52,839 nucleotides of DNA from an uncultured Verrucomicrobiota bacterium (GCA_903960845.1 CAJCCF010000582.1:1-52839), one strand, 5' to 3'. Numbered from the stretch's first letter, positions 26,565 to 34,951 are shown. Numbers and translations: made by a program. The notes: a model not told the origin generated them from the letters alone.

Positions 26565-27166
26565 TACAGCCACTTTCGCGTGAAACGCGTGATCAATCGC
26601 GTCACCACCCAGCCCACAAGTATCCCCATGCCGATGGATGGCGGGATGTCACTGGGCCAGTGCGCTCCGACATAGAGTCGCGAATAAGCCACGAGTGTGG
26701 CGATGACAAACATGATCAAGCCCCAGCGCCGGTGAGTCAGGGCAATCACGGTGGCTAAGGCAAACATGTTCATGGTGTGGCTGCTCGGGAAGGAACTCCC
26801 GCGAGTGTCTCCGCGCGGCTTGCTCAAGTGCTGCACAGGTGGCTTGAAGAGACGCAGAAATTCGGGTGAGGCGCTGCCCAAATCCCGGATCATGACGCCG
26901 CTGATGGCATCACGAGGGCGCACGCGGCCGATGGCATGTTTGAGGTTTTTTGAAATCAGGCCGTCACTGATGCCAAGCGCCATCGCCACACAGAGAATCA
27001 ATCGAACCCCGCGCCTGCCGTTGTGCCGGAGCACCAGCAGCAGGGCCAGCCCCATCAGTGGCAGCCAGACATTCACCGCCGAGACGGCGGGCATCAACCA
27101 GTCGAGCAGCGGATGGGTCCACTCGCGGTTGATGTGATGGAGGACGGAGAGATCCCAGGAAATCAT
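26564..27166 (-). CDS. PAP2-family membrane phosphatase
   Basis: Integral-membrane phosphatase of the PAP2 superfamily, probably acting on lipid or polyprenyl phosphates at the outer face of the inner membrane. All three catalytic motifs are present in the 200-residue product: K-x6-RP (KHAIGRVRP), PSSHT, and SR-x5-H-x3-D (SRLYVGAHWPSD). About five membrane helices are visible. Its start overlaps the stop of the glycosyltransferase upstream by 4 bp (27163-27166), so the two are translationally coupled and probably work on the same lipid-linked substrate. Undecaprenyl-pyrophosphate phosphatase, phosphatidylglycerophosphatase and lipid A phosphatase are all possible. Confidence 0.92.
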   Translation of the reverse strand: MISWDLSVLHHINREWTHPLLDWLMPAVSAVNVWLPLMGLALLLVLRHNGRRGVRLILCVAMALGISDGLISKNLKHAIGRVRPRDAISGVMIRDLGSASPEFLRLFKPPVQHLSKPRGDTRGSSFPSSHTMNMFALATVIALTHRRWGLIMFVIATLVAYSRLYVGAHWPSDIPPSIGMGILVGWVVTRLITRFTRKWL

Positions 27167-28680
27167 TGAGCGCCTACTTTCTTCCAGGTCTTGAGTCGAT
27201 GGCCGAGAAACACTTCGAAGATGCGGGGAGCCTCGCCAAGCGGCACTTCCACGCGGCCCAGTGGTTCTGTTTTGTCAAAGCAATCGGTGATCTGAGCCGG
27301 CAGGCCACCGGCGCTGAAGATCAGGGCATCATCGCCCAACCGCTCCTCGGGTCCGGGCCAGACTTCATATTGCGACATTGGATGCCCAGAAGGCTCCCAT
27401 CGGTAAGTGCGCGGATGCTGCGGCATGTTGAAAGCCATCTGTGCCGCGCTGTAGCGGTGACCGAGCGCCATGACGAACGTGTTGGCAGGGCGGGGGACCT
27501 TGTCCAGAAACGCGCCAGCCTGCCTGCCGGTTTCCTTCCAGCCGAGCAGATCCGCCAGTTTTTTGTGACCCTTCAGGCTCGTCAGGAAGGTGACTGGAAC
27601 CACGAGGTGCAGGACGATGGCAAACAGCGCTGCCACCCGCAGGGTCCACTTCTTCCACGCTTCGGCATGGCCGAATGGAAGGTGCCCGCAGAACCACGCG
27701 GCGACCAGAATGAAGGCTGGCACATAGAACACCGCCGGCCAGTTCGGATTGATACGCTGGCGCAGGGCGAGCAGTGTGAAAATGACCAGGGCCGGAGCTG
27801 AAAAAAGCAACAGGTAGCGCTCGCGCCGCGCCATGGTTTTCCACTGTCTCATGCCGAGCCACATCACCGCCATGAGCGCCGCCCAGGTCACGGGTGAATA
27901 CACCAGCGCCTGCACCCCGGGCCATTCCAGGGTGCGTGTCAGCCATTTCACCGCATCGAGACTCTTGGTGTCAAAGTGATGCTTTGTATGCTCCAGCGTG
28001 ATCCATTGGTGCTGCTGGTTCCACCACAGCACCGGCGTGAGAAAGAGCGCGCCGGTGACGATGGTCAACCACATCCGAGGGTTTTTCAGCAGGGCCCGGT
28101 CCTCCCTGGAGACTGCCGCGAAGACCACCATCAGCAGCGGGAAAACAAGCATCATTTGTTTGCTCAGCGTGCCGATGCCGATCACCAGTGCCAGGCTCAT
28201 CCAGCGCGTCCAGCAGGCCGGCTTCTGCGCGGCAAACCAGAACAGCACCAGCGCCGTGGTCCAGGTCAGCAGCAATGGCGCATCAATGGTTAGGAAGAGA
28301 TTCAGTCCCGCGCTGGCCGGCGTGAGCAGGATCAGCACCGATGCCATGAAGCCCGTGCGTGCATCATAGAGTGCCCGGGTCAGGACGAAGAGCGCCAGCA
28401 TCGTGCCCGTGCCGAGCAGCAGGGCCGTGCCTCGGATGCCCCAGTCCGCATCGCCGGTCAGCCAGCCCACCACACCCATGATCCAGCCGATCATTGGCGG
28501 CTTGCTGTAATAACCCCAGTCCGGCCTGCGGCCCCAGTCCCAGTAATAGGCCTCATCCCCCGCCAGATCCGCCTGCGAGCAGAAGAAAAGCATGAACAGG
28601 GCGCGAAACACAAACACGCAGCCCAGCAGTATCCAAAAGCGGCGCGTCCAGTTGAGTGATGAGTCGTGGGTCGAAATCAA
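27163..28680 (-). CDS. ArnT-like membrane glycosyltransferase (GT39/GT83)
   Basis: The 505-residue product has about 11-12 membrane helices and the polyprenyl-phosphate-sugar transferase signature near the N-terminus (GDEAYYWDWG, then YYSKPPMIGW). In the ArnT/PMT group the acidic residue in this first periplasmic loop is catalytic. ArnT moves an aminosugar from undecaprenyl phosphate to lipid A; PMT-like relatives modify proteins. The acceptor here is unknown. The 4-bp overlap with the PAP2 phosphatase suggests that sugar transfer and lipid-carrier dephosphorylation are coupled. A soluble C-terminal domain of about 120 residues follows the last helix, which is normal for the family. Confidence 0.9.
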   Translation of the reverse strand: MISTHDSSLNWTRRFWILLGCVFVFRALFMLFFCSQADLAGDEAYYWDWGRRPDWGYYSKPPMIGWIMGVVGWLTGDADWGIRGTALLLGTGTMLALFVLTRALYDARTGFMASVLILLTPASAGLNLFLTIDAPLLLTWTTALVLFWFAAQKPACWTRWMSLALVIGIGTLSKQMMLVFPLLMVVFAAVSREDRALLKNPRMWLTIVTGALFLTPVLWWNQQHQWITLEHTKHHFDTKSLDAVKWLTRTLEWPGVQALVYSPVTWAALMAVMWLGMRQWKTMARRERYLLLFSAPALVIFTLLALRQRINPNWPAVFYVPAFILVAAWFCGHLPFGHAEAWKKWTLRVAALFAIVLHLVVPVTFLTSLKGHKKLADLLGWKETGRQAGAFLDKVPRPANTFVMALGHRYSAAQMAFNMPQHPRTYRWEPSGHPMSQYEVWPGPEERLGDDALIFSAGGLPAQITDCFDKTEPLGRVEVPLGEAPRIFEVFLGHRLKTWKKVGAQ

Positions 28681-28725
28681 AGCGGCCCGAGCCTAAACGG
28701 CGATGCCTGCGAGGCAAGGCGGTGT

Positions 28726-29406
28726 TCACTTTGTCCCGGCGATGCCAAAGAACATCATGTGCTGCCAGGGCAGGCCGTCGAACTCGCGGACGAGTTTGAA
28801 CCCGTTGCTGGTGAGTTCCTTGTTGATCTGGGCTTTGGTCATCTTGTGCTCAGCTTTGATCGGCACGCTGTCATCCTCTGAGCGGAACTCGACCATCACG
28901 ATGACGCCATCGGGTTTGAGCGCTTTTTTCATGCCGGCGAGCATCTGCTCGGGATGCGAGAACTCGTGGTAAACGTCCACCAGCAAAATCATGTCACAGG
29001 AGGCCGCCGGCAGTTTGGGATCGTACATCTCGCCGATGATGCTGACGATGTTGGTGATGCCTTTTTCGGCGGCGCGCTTGTGCAGCATCTCGATCATTTC
29101 CGGTTGCACTTCCACGGCATAGACCTTGCCGTCCTTACCCACCGCCTCAGCCATCGGGATGGTGTGGTAGCCGTTGCCGCTGCCCATGTCGCAGACGCTC
29201 ATGCCCGGCTTGAGCTTGAGCTGTTCACGCATTTGCAGGGTGGCTTCCTCGCGGTCGCGCTTGTGGCGGATCAGCCAGCTGGCTCCCTGCCAGTGCATCG
29301 TCTGGGCGATGGTGCGGCCCTGATACTCGGTGAGCGCAGGCGGCACAGCGGGCTGCTGGGCGACCAGCAGGAGAGGGAACAGAAGCAGGAAAAGGAGGCG
29401 TGACAT
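28726..29406 (-). CDS. Exported SAM-dependent methyltransferase-like protein
   Basis: The 226-residue protein opens with a signal peptide (MSRLLFLLLFPLLLVAQQ), then a class I methyltransferase fold: motif I VCDMGSGNGYHTIP (about 72-85), post-I acidic AVEVQPEM, motif II DMILLVDVYHEF and motif III LKPDGVIVMVEF. The combination is odd because S-adenosylmethionine is cytoplasmic. Similar signal-bearing methyltransferases occur in Gram-negative bacteria, but their substrates are unknown to me. The ATG at 29406 is the natural start because the signal peptide begins there. It lies 45 bp from the glycosyltransferase gene and 68 bp from pyrH, all on the minus strand. Confidence 0.88.
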   Translation of the reverse strand: MSRLLFLLLFPLLLVAQQPAVPPALTEYQGRTIAQTMHWQGASWLIRHKRDREEATLQMREQLKLKPGMSVCDMGSGNGYHTIPMAEAVGKDGKVYAVEVQPEMIEMLHKRAAEKGITNIVSIIGEMYDPKLPAASCDMILLVDVYHEFSHPEQMLAGMKKALKPDGVIVMVEFRSEDDSVPIKAEHKMTKAQINKELTSNGFKLVREFDGLPWQHMMFFGIAGTK

Positions 29407-29474
29407 GAGGGCGGTTGGCTTCAGTAAGATCGGCCAAATGAGACAAATCTGTCAGTTTCCTCAGATCAGGTAGC

Positions 29475-30218
29475 TCAGGGCTTGCCTGCAGCATTGACCA
29501 GCGTGCCCATCTGTTCACCGATGAGGGCGCGGCGGATGTTGTCCGGCTCATTCATGCTGAAGACGATGATGGGCATGTTGTTTTCCATGCACAGGGAGAA
29601 GGCGGTGGCGTCCATGACCTTGAGCTGCTTGGTCAGGCAGTCGTGGAAGCTGATGTTTTCAAAGCGGACGGCGTCCTTGTTTTTATTCGGGTCGCTGTCG
29701 TAGATGCCATCCACCTTGGTGGCCTTGAACACGCACTCGGCGCCAACCTCCGAAGCACGCAGTGCGGCGGTGGTGTCGGTGGAGAAGAAGGGATTCCCTG
29801 TGCCGGCGGCAAAGATGACCACGCGGCCTAACTCCAAGTGACGCATGGCAACGCGGCGGATGAATGGCTCGGCCACGTTTTTCATTTCAATGGCGCTCTG
29901 CACGCGTGTTGGCACGTCCATGGCTTCGAGCATGGACTGCACCGCCAGGGCGTTCATCACGGTGGCCAGCATGCCCATGTAGTCGGCCGTGGCGCGCTCC
30001 ATGCCCTTGTTGCTCGCGCTCACGCCGCGCCAGAAATTACCACCACCCACGACGAGGGCGATTTCCAGTCCGGTCTGATGCGCCGCTTTGATCTGCGCGG
30101 CGATGTCTTCCACGATGGGAGGACTGATATTGTCGGTGCTGCCAGGCTCTCTGAGGGCCTCACCGCTGAGTTTAATTAGAACGCGTTTGAATTTCCGGGT
30201 GCCAGTGTGATCAACCAT
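29475..30218 (-). CDS. pyrH: Uridylate kinase (UMP kinase)
   Basis: Cytoplasmic kinase that phosphorylates UMP to UDP with ATP, an essential step in pyrimidine nucleotide synthesis. The 247-residue product has the amino-acid-kinase fold landmarks VLIKLSGEAL at the N-terminus, VVGGGNFWRG, then GTGNPFFSTDTTAALRA, and KVDGIYDSDP. The ATG at 30218 (MVDHTGTRKFKRVLIKLSGE) gives the usual length; an in-frame start at 30320 would add 34 residues of no family resemblance. frr and tsf, common neighbours of pyrH, are not next to it. The 68-bp gap downstream holds no terminator. Confidence 0.96.
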   Translation of the reverse strand: MVDHTGTRKFKRVLIKLSGEALREPGSTDNISPPIVEDIAAQIKAAHQTGLEIALVVGGGNFWRGVSASNKGMERATADYMGMLATVMNALAVQSMLEAMDVPTRVQSAIEMKNVAEPFIRRVAMRHLELGRVVIFAAGTGNPFFSTDTTAALRASEVGAECVFKATKVDGIYDSDPNKNKDAVRFENISFHDCLTKQLKVMDATAFSLCMENNMPIIVFSMNEPDNIRRALIGEQMGTLVNAAGKP

Positions 30219-30376
30219 TGAGTGTGTGGATTTGAACCGTGATACATGGATGCCTCTGGCGATGCAACGTCCAAATGGTGATGAGGGTGGATTCATTTCC
30301 GACATTGAATGCGCCTCCACGGCATGCGGCGCGGAAATCCAAAACTAAGGGGCTGTCATTTCATCGGGTCCGCGCT

Positions 30377-30395
30377 ACTTCATCCCGGATGAAGT
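30377..30395. repeat. 19-bp near-perfect palindrome
   Basis: ACTTCATCC/GGATGAAGT with 9-bp arms around one central base, at 30377-30395, in the 271-bp divergent gap between pyrH and the Nudix gene. A second hairpin (GCCCGG...CCGGGC) lies 40-60 bp further on. It may be an operator or a transcript hairpin; function is unknown. Nothing else recognisable is in this gap. Confidence 0.5.
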
Positions 30396-30489
30396 TGAAA
30401 GCCTCTTCCTCAATTTTTCCAGGTCCCACTGCTCTGCCCGGATGTCTGCCGGGCATAAAAGACAACCTCCATGACAGTGGCCTTGCCGC

Positions 30490-31017
30490 ATGATGGCGCA
30501 TCCTTTCCAGCATTGTTCAGCCTGCGGCAGTTCTGGCCTGATCGCCCGCGGTGTGCGCGAGTTTGTTTGTCCTGCCTGTGATTTCCAGCATTTCATCACG
30601 CCGATCCCCGCGGCCTGCGCACTGATCCTGGATGCCGGGGGACGTCTGCTGGTGACCCGCCGTGCGCGTGAGCCGGGGCTTGGAAAACTCGGCCTGCCAG
30701 GTGGTGTCGTCGAGGGCGGTGAAACCGGAGAAGAGGCCGCGGCCCGCGAGACGCTGGAAGAAGTGGGCCTCGACATCACTGCCTCGTCTTTCCGTTACTT
30801 GGTCTCGCTGCCGAACCGTTATCTTTTTCAGGGTTTCGTCTGGCCCACAATTGATCTCTTTTACATGGCCCAAATCGCATCGTTCGATGCCGTGCAGCCA
30901 CAGGCCAGCGAGGTTTCCGAATGGTTTGCTTTGCCGCTTGAGGAGGTTCCTTTGGATGATTTTGCCTTTGCCTCGAATGCCGCGGCGGTGCGGGCTTTGA
31001 GAGAAGCTCGTCTTTGA
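30490..31017 (+). CDS. Nudix hydrolase with N-terminal zinc ribbon
   Basis: Hydrolase of nucleoside diphosphates linked to another group. The Nudix box is complete: G-x5-E-x7-RE-x2-EE-x-G (GVVEGGETGEEAAARETLEE, about 74-93). The N-terminus carries a zinc ribbon (CSACG at about 9-13, CPACD at about 28-32), as in NADH pyrophosphatase (NudC) and related ADP-ribose hydrolases. At 175 residues it is shorter than NudC and lacks that enzyme's N-terminal domain and SQPWPFPxS array, so the substrate is open. ATG codons at 30490 and 30493 are adjacent and either could be used. Confidence 0.9.
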   Translation: MMAHPFQHCSACGSSGLIARGVREFVCPACDFQHFITPIPAACALILDAGGRLLVTRRAREPGLGKLGLPGGVVEGGETGEEAAARETLEEVGLDITASSFRYLVSLPNRYLFQGFVWPTIDLFYMAQIASFDAVQPQASEVSEWFALPLEEVPLDDFAFASNAAAVRALREARL

Positions 31018-31063
31018 GAAAAAAGTCCGTGCAAGTGCGGACACCTCGTCTTGGATGGGCGGC

Positions 31064-31834
31064 ATGACCCACCCTCTCTTTGATCTCTCAGGCAAATGCG
31101 CACTCGTCACCGGCGGCAGCAAAGGACTCGGTAAAGCCATGGCGCGCGGCTTTGCCGAATCAGGAGCAGATGTTTTCATCTCCAGTCGCAACGCGGAGGA
31201 ACTTCAGGCGGCAGCAGCGGAGATCGGTGCGGGGCTCGGCGTGCGTGTCGAATGGATGGTCGCCGACATGGCTGACCGTGCTCAAGTCAGGGCGCTTGCC
31301 GATGAGGCGCAGAAGCGACTCGGCAAGATCGACATCCTCGTCAACAACGCGGGCATCAACAATCCACAGGCCATTGATGAAATCACTGATGAGGTCTGGG
31401 ATCGCAATGTCGAGGTCGATCTCACCAGTGTCATGTCCCTGACCCGCGCTCTGGTTCCCGGCATGAAGGCAAGGAAGTGGGGCCGAGTCATTCACATCTC
31501 CAGCGTGCTCGGCGTCGGTGGTCGTTTGAAACGCAATGTCTATTGTGCCTGCAAGGCCGCGCTCATCGGCCTGGCCCGTGCCAGCGCACTCGATCTCGGG
31601 CCTTTTGGCATCACCGTGAACTGCCTGTGTCCCGGCCCCTTTCTGACCGACATGCCCGGCAAGCTGCTCAGCGATGAAGAGAAGCAATATTTTGCCGACC
31701 GCACCGCCCTCAAACGCTGGGCCGCCCCACGCGAGCTCGCCGGGCCCGCCCTGCTCCTCGCCAGCGAGGCCGGCAGTTACATCACCGGCCAGGGCATTGT
31801 CGTCGATGGCGGCGCCGCCGTGAATGTGCTGTGA
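31064..31834 (+). CDS. Short-chain dehydrogenase/reductase (gluconate 5-dehydrogenase-like)
   Basis: Cytoplasmic NAD(P)-dependent oxidoreductase of 256 residues. It has the TGGSKGLG cofactor loop (about 16-23), NNAG, catalytic Ser in HISSVLG, Y-x3-K (YCACK), and the C-terminal GQGIVVDGG typical of classical SDRs. The FDLSGKCALVTGG start resembles gluconate 5-dehydrogenase/2-deoxygluconate dehydrogenase members, but SDR substrates cannot be read from sequence. ATGs at 31055 and 31064 are both in frame; I prefer 31064 because MTHPLFDLSGK is a usual leader. It faces the CbiX-like gene with a 15-bp convergent gap and no visible terminator. Confidence 0.9.
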   Translation: MTHPLFDLSGKCALVTGGSKGLGKAMARGFAESGADVFISSRNAEELQAAAAEIGAGLGVRVEWMVADMADRAQVRALADEAQKRLGKIDILVNNAGINNPQAIDEITDEVWDRNVEVDLTSVMSLTRALVPGMKARKWGRVIHISSVLGVGGRLKRNVYCACKAALIGLARASALDLGPFGITVNCLCPGPFLTDMPGKLLSDEEKQYFADRTALKRWAAPRELAGPALLLASEAGSYITGQGIVVDGGAAVNVL

Positions 31835-31849
31835 TAGGGATGAAGCAAG

Positions 31850-33346
31850 TCACTGCGAACCCTTAACCTCTTTCTCCTCAAAATTGGCCCGAGCCACCTT
31901 GCGCGCGGCGGAGACGATGTGATTGCAGGCTTCCATGCAGAGCAGGGGAATGGCATGGGTCTGACCTTCCATATGGCCGGCGTCATTGCCAAGTTTCGCC
32001 GTGGCCGGGCCGCTTAAAGGCTGCGTGGCATCGAGGGGGAAGACAATGCGGCGCAGGCACTTCGTCGCGGTGGCGCAGCACTTGCCGATCATTTCGCCCG
32101 CCTGTTCGTCGGTGATGCCGTTGGCGAAGCGGTACATGCCGGTCTGGCGTCCCAGCAACTCGCGCAGCGGCACCGGTTTCAATGTGCCTACCTGCTGCGA
32201 GCGGGCCATGCCCAAGGCTGCCGGGTAAAAGAACTCCAGGGCTAGTTGCAACTCCGCCAGACTGCCCAATTCAAGCTGCCAGCCACGCTTCAGGGTGGGG
32301 GCGGTTTTGATCGGACGGAACTCGCCAGCCGCATCAACCCGTGAGATCTCACGCGCGGCTTCGGGTGTCGAAACTTTAGTTAGACTGTCGGTGTCGGCAT
32401 CCTCTATGTGCCGCAGGATGTAGCCCGTGCCACAGGGGGTGATTTTGACCTGCCCGATCACCGTGCGCCCGCTTTCAAGCCATGCCGCCAGGGCTGCGGG
32501 TTGGGTTAATTCGGAACCCGGATCTTCAATCCCCGAACCAACCTGGTGCTTCTGATCAAAGTCATGCACCTGATCCAGAATCACCTCCGCCATCAACCGC
32601 TCGGTGCCGATGGCGCTGCTGTAATAAAGATGGCGACCGTACATTTCGATCGGGTTTTGGCGGAAGACATCCATCTGGCTCAGAGCCTTGCCGGTTTCTT
32701 TCTCCATGCCGAGCAGAACAGGAATGTCCTGAAAGCTGTGCAGGCCATCAGCGATGAAAAATGGCACAACGACCACATTGGGAGCAGTCGTGAGCTTGTG
32801 CCAGTCGGCCACAAAGGGCGCCTCTTCCATGTAGGTGTCGATGACTTCAGCGAACCCGTAGCCGCCTTCGCTGATCAGTTTCACCTGATCCTGAATCGCC
32901 TTGGTTGAGTTCTCATTCAGGTTGGTGCCATGACCGACGATGATCAGGCTCGTCTCCGCACGCGGGACACCGGGGGCCACCTCATCGGCGCGCTGCAGGA
33001 GCAGTCGCGTCATGTTCGGATGAATTCCAACCGGGTTGCAATAATGGATCGTTTTGCCATCGCGCAGTGTCGTGGGGCCGCTCAGGCGCAATTCACGCGG
33101 CAGCACCTGCTGGCAGAAGTAACCCTCGCTGATAAAATTCGGCACGATGTAAATGACCGGGCTGTCGATGCTCTCAAACACCTCGCGCATGCTGGGCTCT
33201 TCCTTCCAGAAGCAGCACGCCACCTCGCTGAAAACACCGCGCTGCCGGATGGTGTCGGCGTGCTGGTGAGTCGGTGTGCTTGAGTCCGGGTTTACAGTGG
33301 ATCCGTGGCCGACGATGATGAGTGCTGCTCGAGCGTGTGAAGGCAT
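31850..33346 (-). CDS. Double CbiX-domain protein with C-terminal Fe-S domain (DR2241-like)
   Basis: The 498-residue product has two sirohydrochlorin-chelatase (CbiX) domains and a Cys-rich end. Domain 1 begins ALIIVGHGST (His14). Its second metal-ligand region reads PNFISEGYF, so the usual His is absent. Domain 2 has IIVGHGTN (His139) and FFIADGLHSFQDIP (His203), so it keeps both histidines. The C-terminal region holds CC (423-424), Cys430, Cys470 and Cys474. This resembles the Fe-S part of Deinococcus DR2241, a CbiX plus 4Fe-4S protein. No siroheme or cobalamin genes are near. ATG 33346 is preferred over a TTG at 33394. Chelation of a metal into a tetrapyrrole is an inference. Confidence 0.82.
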   Translation of the reverse strand: MPSHARAALIIVGHGSTVNPDSSTPTHQHADTIRQRGVFSEVACCFWKEEPSMREVFESIDSPVIYIVPNFISEGYFCQQVLPRELRLSGPTTLRDGKTIHYCNPVGIHPNMTRLLLQRADEVAPGVPRAETSLIIVGHGTNLNENSTKAIQDQVKLISEGGYGFAEVIDTYMEEAPFVADWHKLTTAPNVVVVPFFIADGLHSFQDIPVLLGMEKETGKALSQMDVFRQNPIEMYGRHLYYSSAIGTERLMAEVILDQVHDFDQKHQVGSGIEDPGSELTQPAALAAWLESGRTVIGQVKITPCGTGYILRHIEDADTDSLTKVSTPEAAREISRVDAAGEFRPIKTAPTLKRGWQLELGSLAELQLALEFFYPAALGMARSQQVGTLKPVPLRELLGRQTGMYRFANGITDEQAGEMIGKCCATATKCLRRIVFPLDATQPLSGPATAKLGNDAGHMEGQTHAIPLLCMEACNHIVSAARKVARANFEEKEVKGSQ

Positions 33347-33425
33347 GTTTTTGGGGGGATTCGACGCATCAGCCTTGCCTCTGATATCCGCCAATTGCCA
33401 GCAGTGATTTCCTGCCGGGAGATTG

Positions 33426-33764
33426 CTAAACGAAAACGATCACAGCGACGATGACGCTGATGATGGCCGCGACGAGCACAGCCCCGGCGGCGGCGTCTTT
33501 GACACGGCGAATGTGCTCATCATGCGCGGAGGTGACGCGGTCACAGAGTGTTTCCAGAGCGGTATTGAATAATTCAGCCACCCATACCAGGGCGGTGCAG
33601 CCAAGCACCGCGCACCACTTCCAAGGGACAAGATCCACCACCCAGCCGAGGATCAGCACCGACAATGTGGCGGCTGCATGGATTCTCAGGTTTCGCTGTG
33701 TGCACAGCGCCCAGATGATGCCGGAAAAAGCACAGCGGAAGCTGCGGAGTAGCGGTGCCAGCAT
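33426..33764 (-). CDS. dgkA: Diacylglycerol/undecaprenol kinase (DgkA family)
   Basis: Small integral-membrane kinase that phosphorylates diacylglycerol or undecaprenol. The 112-residue product has three or four hydrophobic helices and the family core ELFNTALETLCDRV followed by H-x3-R-x-KDAAAGAV, which matches the E-x2-NTA-E...KD-AAGAV active site. The ATG at 33764 gives the normal length; an upstream start at 33797 would overlap the preceding gene. Its start lies 4 bp from the stop of the 332-residue exported protein, so both are probably made from one message. Whether the substrate is diacylglycerol or undecaprenol cannot be decided. Confidence 0.9.
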   Translation of the reverse strand: MLAPLLRSFRCAFSGIIWALCTQRNLRIHAAATLSVLILGWVVDLVPWKWCAVLGCTALVWVAELFNTALETLCDRVTSAHDEHIRRVKDAAAGAVLVAAIISVIVAVIVFV

Positions 33765-33768
33765 GGGC

Positions 33769-34767
33769 TCAGTTGGCCGAGGGCTTGTCAGCCTCACTGG
33801 TTGCCGGAGTTGGGGAGGACTGGTTCACCAGTATGCGTAATTCATTCACCCAATTTGGTGCGTCGGCGTGAGTCGGGTTGTCTTTGATGAGCTTGAGCAT
33901 GTCGGCCATGGCATTGATGGCGGAGGGGCCCTTTGCATAAAGGTAGGTGGCTCTCTGCCAGCGCAGGCTTGGCAGTTCGTTCTGGCTCCAGAGGAGGAAG
34001 TCAGGCTCGGTCATGTCCTCTTTGCGGAAGGTTGCATCCGCATTGATGCGCGCATCCCAGAGGGCGGGCAGACTGTCCTTGGATTCCTCCTCAGCGATCG
34101 GGAAAATGGTGGCGCTGTAAAAGCCGGCGATATCCGTTGGGCTGCGGCTCCACCCTTTGCGGTTGAGATAACGATCAAGCTGAAAAGCGCTGATGACCGG
34201 GCTGTTGCCACCACAGACCCGGCCGATCATGCCGAAAGCACGGCCTTTCAATTTGGGTGCCGAGGCGACGAGATCATTGATGTAGGCCTGAAGTTTGGGG
34301 ACCATTTTTTTGAACTCTTCATCCTTCGCTTCATGAGCCTCGAGTGTCATGATCAGGTAACGCAGGCCAAAGCGAAGTGCGAGACCGTTGTCCCCATCGT
34401 CATCCGCCTTGCCGCCGCCCTTGCTTTTGCGGTCAAGGTTTCGCTCAATTTGTTCGGCACGCGCGCGCGCCTCGGCTTTGCTTTCCTCTTTGCGCTCGCT
34501 GTTCACAAGCAGGTCGCAGTCAGTGTAGAATTTGGCGGCGGCCTGTTCACTGGCGAGCGCCGCATTGAGCTTGGCCAGGATGCTGGTGAGATTGCTGCCG
34601 CGTTTGGCGAGAATGTCAGACTCAAGTAGTTTGAGTTGCCCGAGCACACTGCTTACCTGCTGCTCGGTGAGTTTCGGCGCTTCGACTGCGGGTGCCGCAG
34701 CGGGCTTGGTTTGAGCATTGAGGACGAAAGGCAGAGAGGTGAGCAGGAGTGTCAGGATGGGTTTCAT
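33769..34767 (-). CDS. Exported protein of unknown function
   Basis: I do not recognise this 332-residue protein. It starts with a signal peptide (MKPILTLLLTSLPFVLNAQ), then an Ala/Pro-rich linker, a long helical region (about 35-130, coiled-coil-like around ERKEESKAEARARAEQIERN), a short Gly/Asp-rich linker (SKGGGKADDDGD) and a C-terminal domain of about 170 residues with several Trp. The end is Ser/Thr/Pro-rich. The ATG at 34767 is chosen because the signal peptide begins there. It is the upstream partner of dgkA (4-bp gap) and should be periplasmic or attached to the envelope. No catalytic motif is visible. Confidence 0.75.
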   Translation of the reverse strand: MKPILTLLLTSLPFVLNAQTKPAAAPAVEAPKLTEQQVSSVLGQLKLLESDILAKRGSNLTSILAKLNAALASEQAAAKFYTDCDLLVNSERKEESKAEARARAEQIERNLDRKSKGGGKADDDGDNGLALRFGLRYLIMTLEAHEAKDEEFKKMVPKLQAYINDLVASAPKLKGRAFGMIGRVCGGNSPVISAFQLDRYLNRKGWSRSPTDIAGFYSATIFPIAEEESKDSLPALWDARINADATFRKEDMTEPDFLLWSQNELPSLRWQRATYLYAKGPSAINAMADMLKLIKDNPTHADAPNWVNELRILVNQSSPTPATSEADKPSAN

Positions 34768-34951
34768 GGCAAAACGAGGGTCGATGATTAACGGATGAAC
34801 GCGCAATTCCGTGGGATGTTTCTCATCGCATCTCAAATCAGAAGGAAGCTCTTAACTCAGGACGTCTGGCGGATACATTCTTGAGTAAAAGTCTCTCAAT
34901 GCTCATATCGATCTTGCTAATGTTGTTTTGTATTGGCAGAGTTTCCTAACT
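34768..34951 (+). promoter_or_regulatory. AT-rich divergent region before the HA-repeat gene
   Basis: The second half of this 184-bp gap, and the first 50 or so codons of the following gene, are visibly richer in A/T than the rest of the window. TTGAGT followed after 17 bp by CATATC (within 34880-34912) is a weak promoter candidate. No terminator or ORF is seen. Confidence 0.3.
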
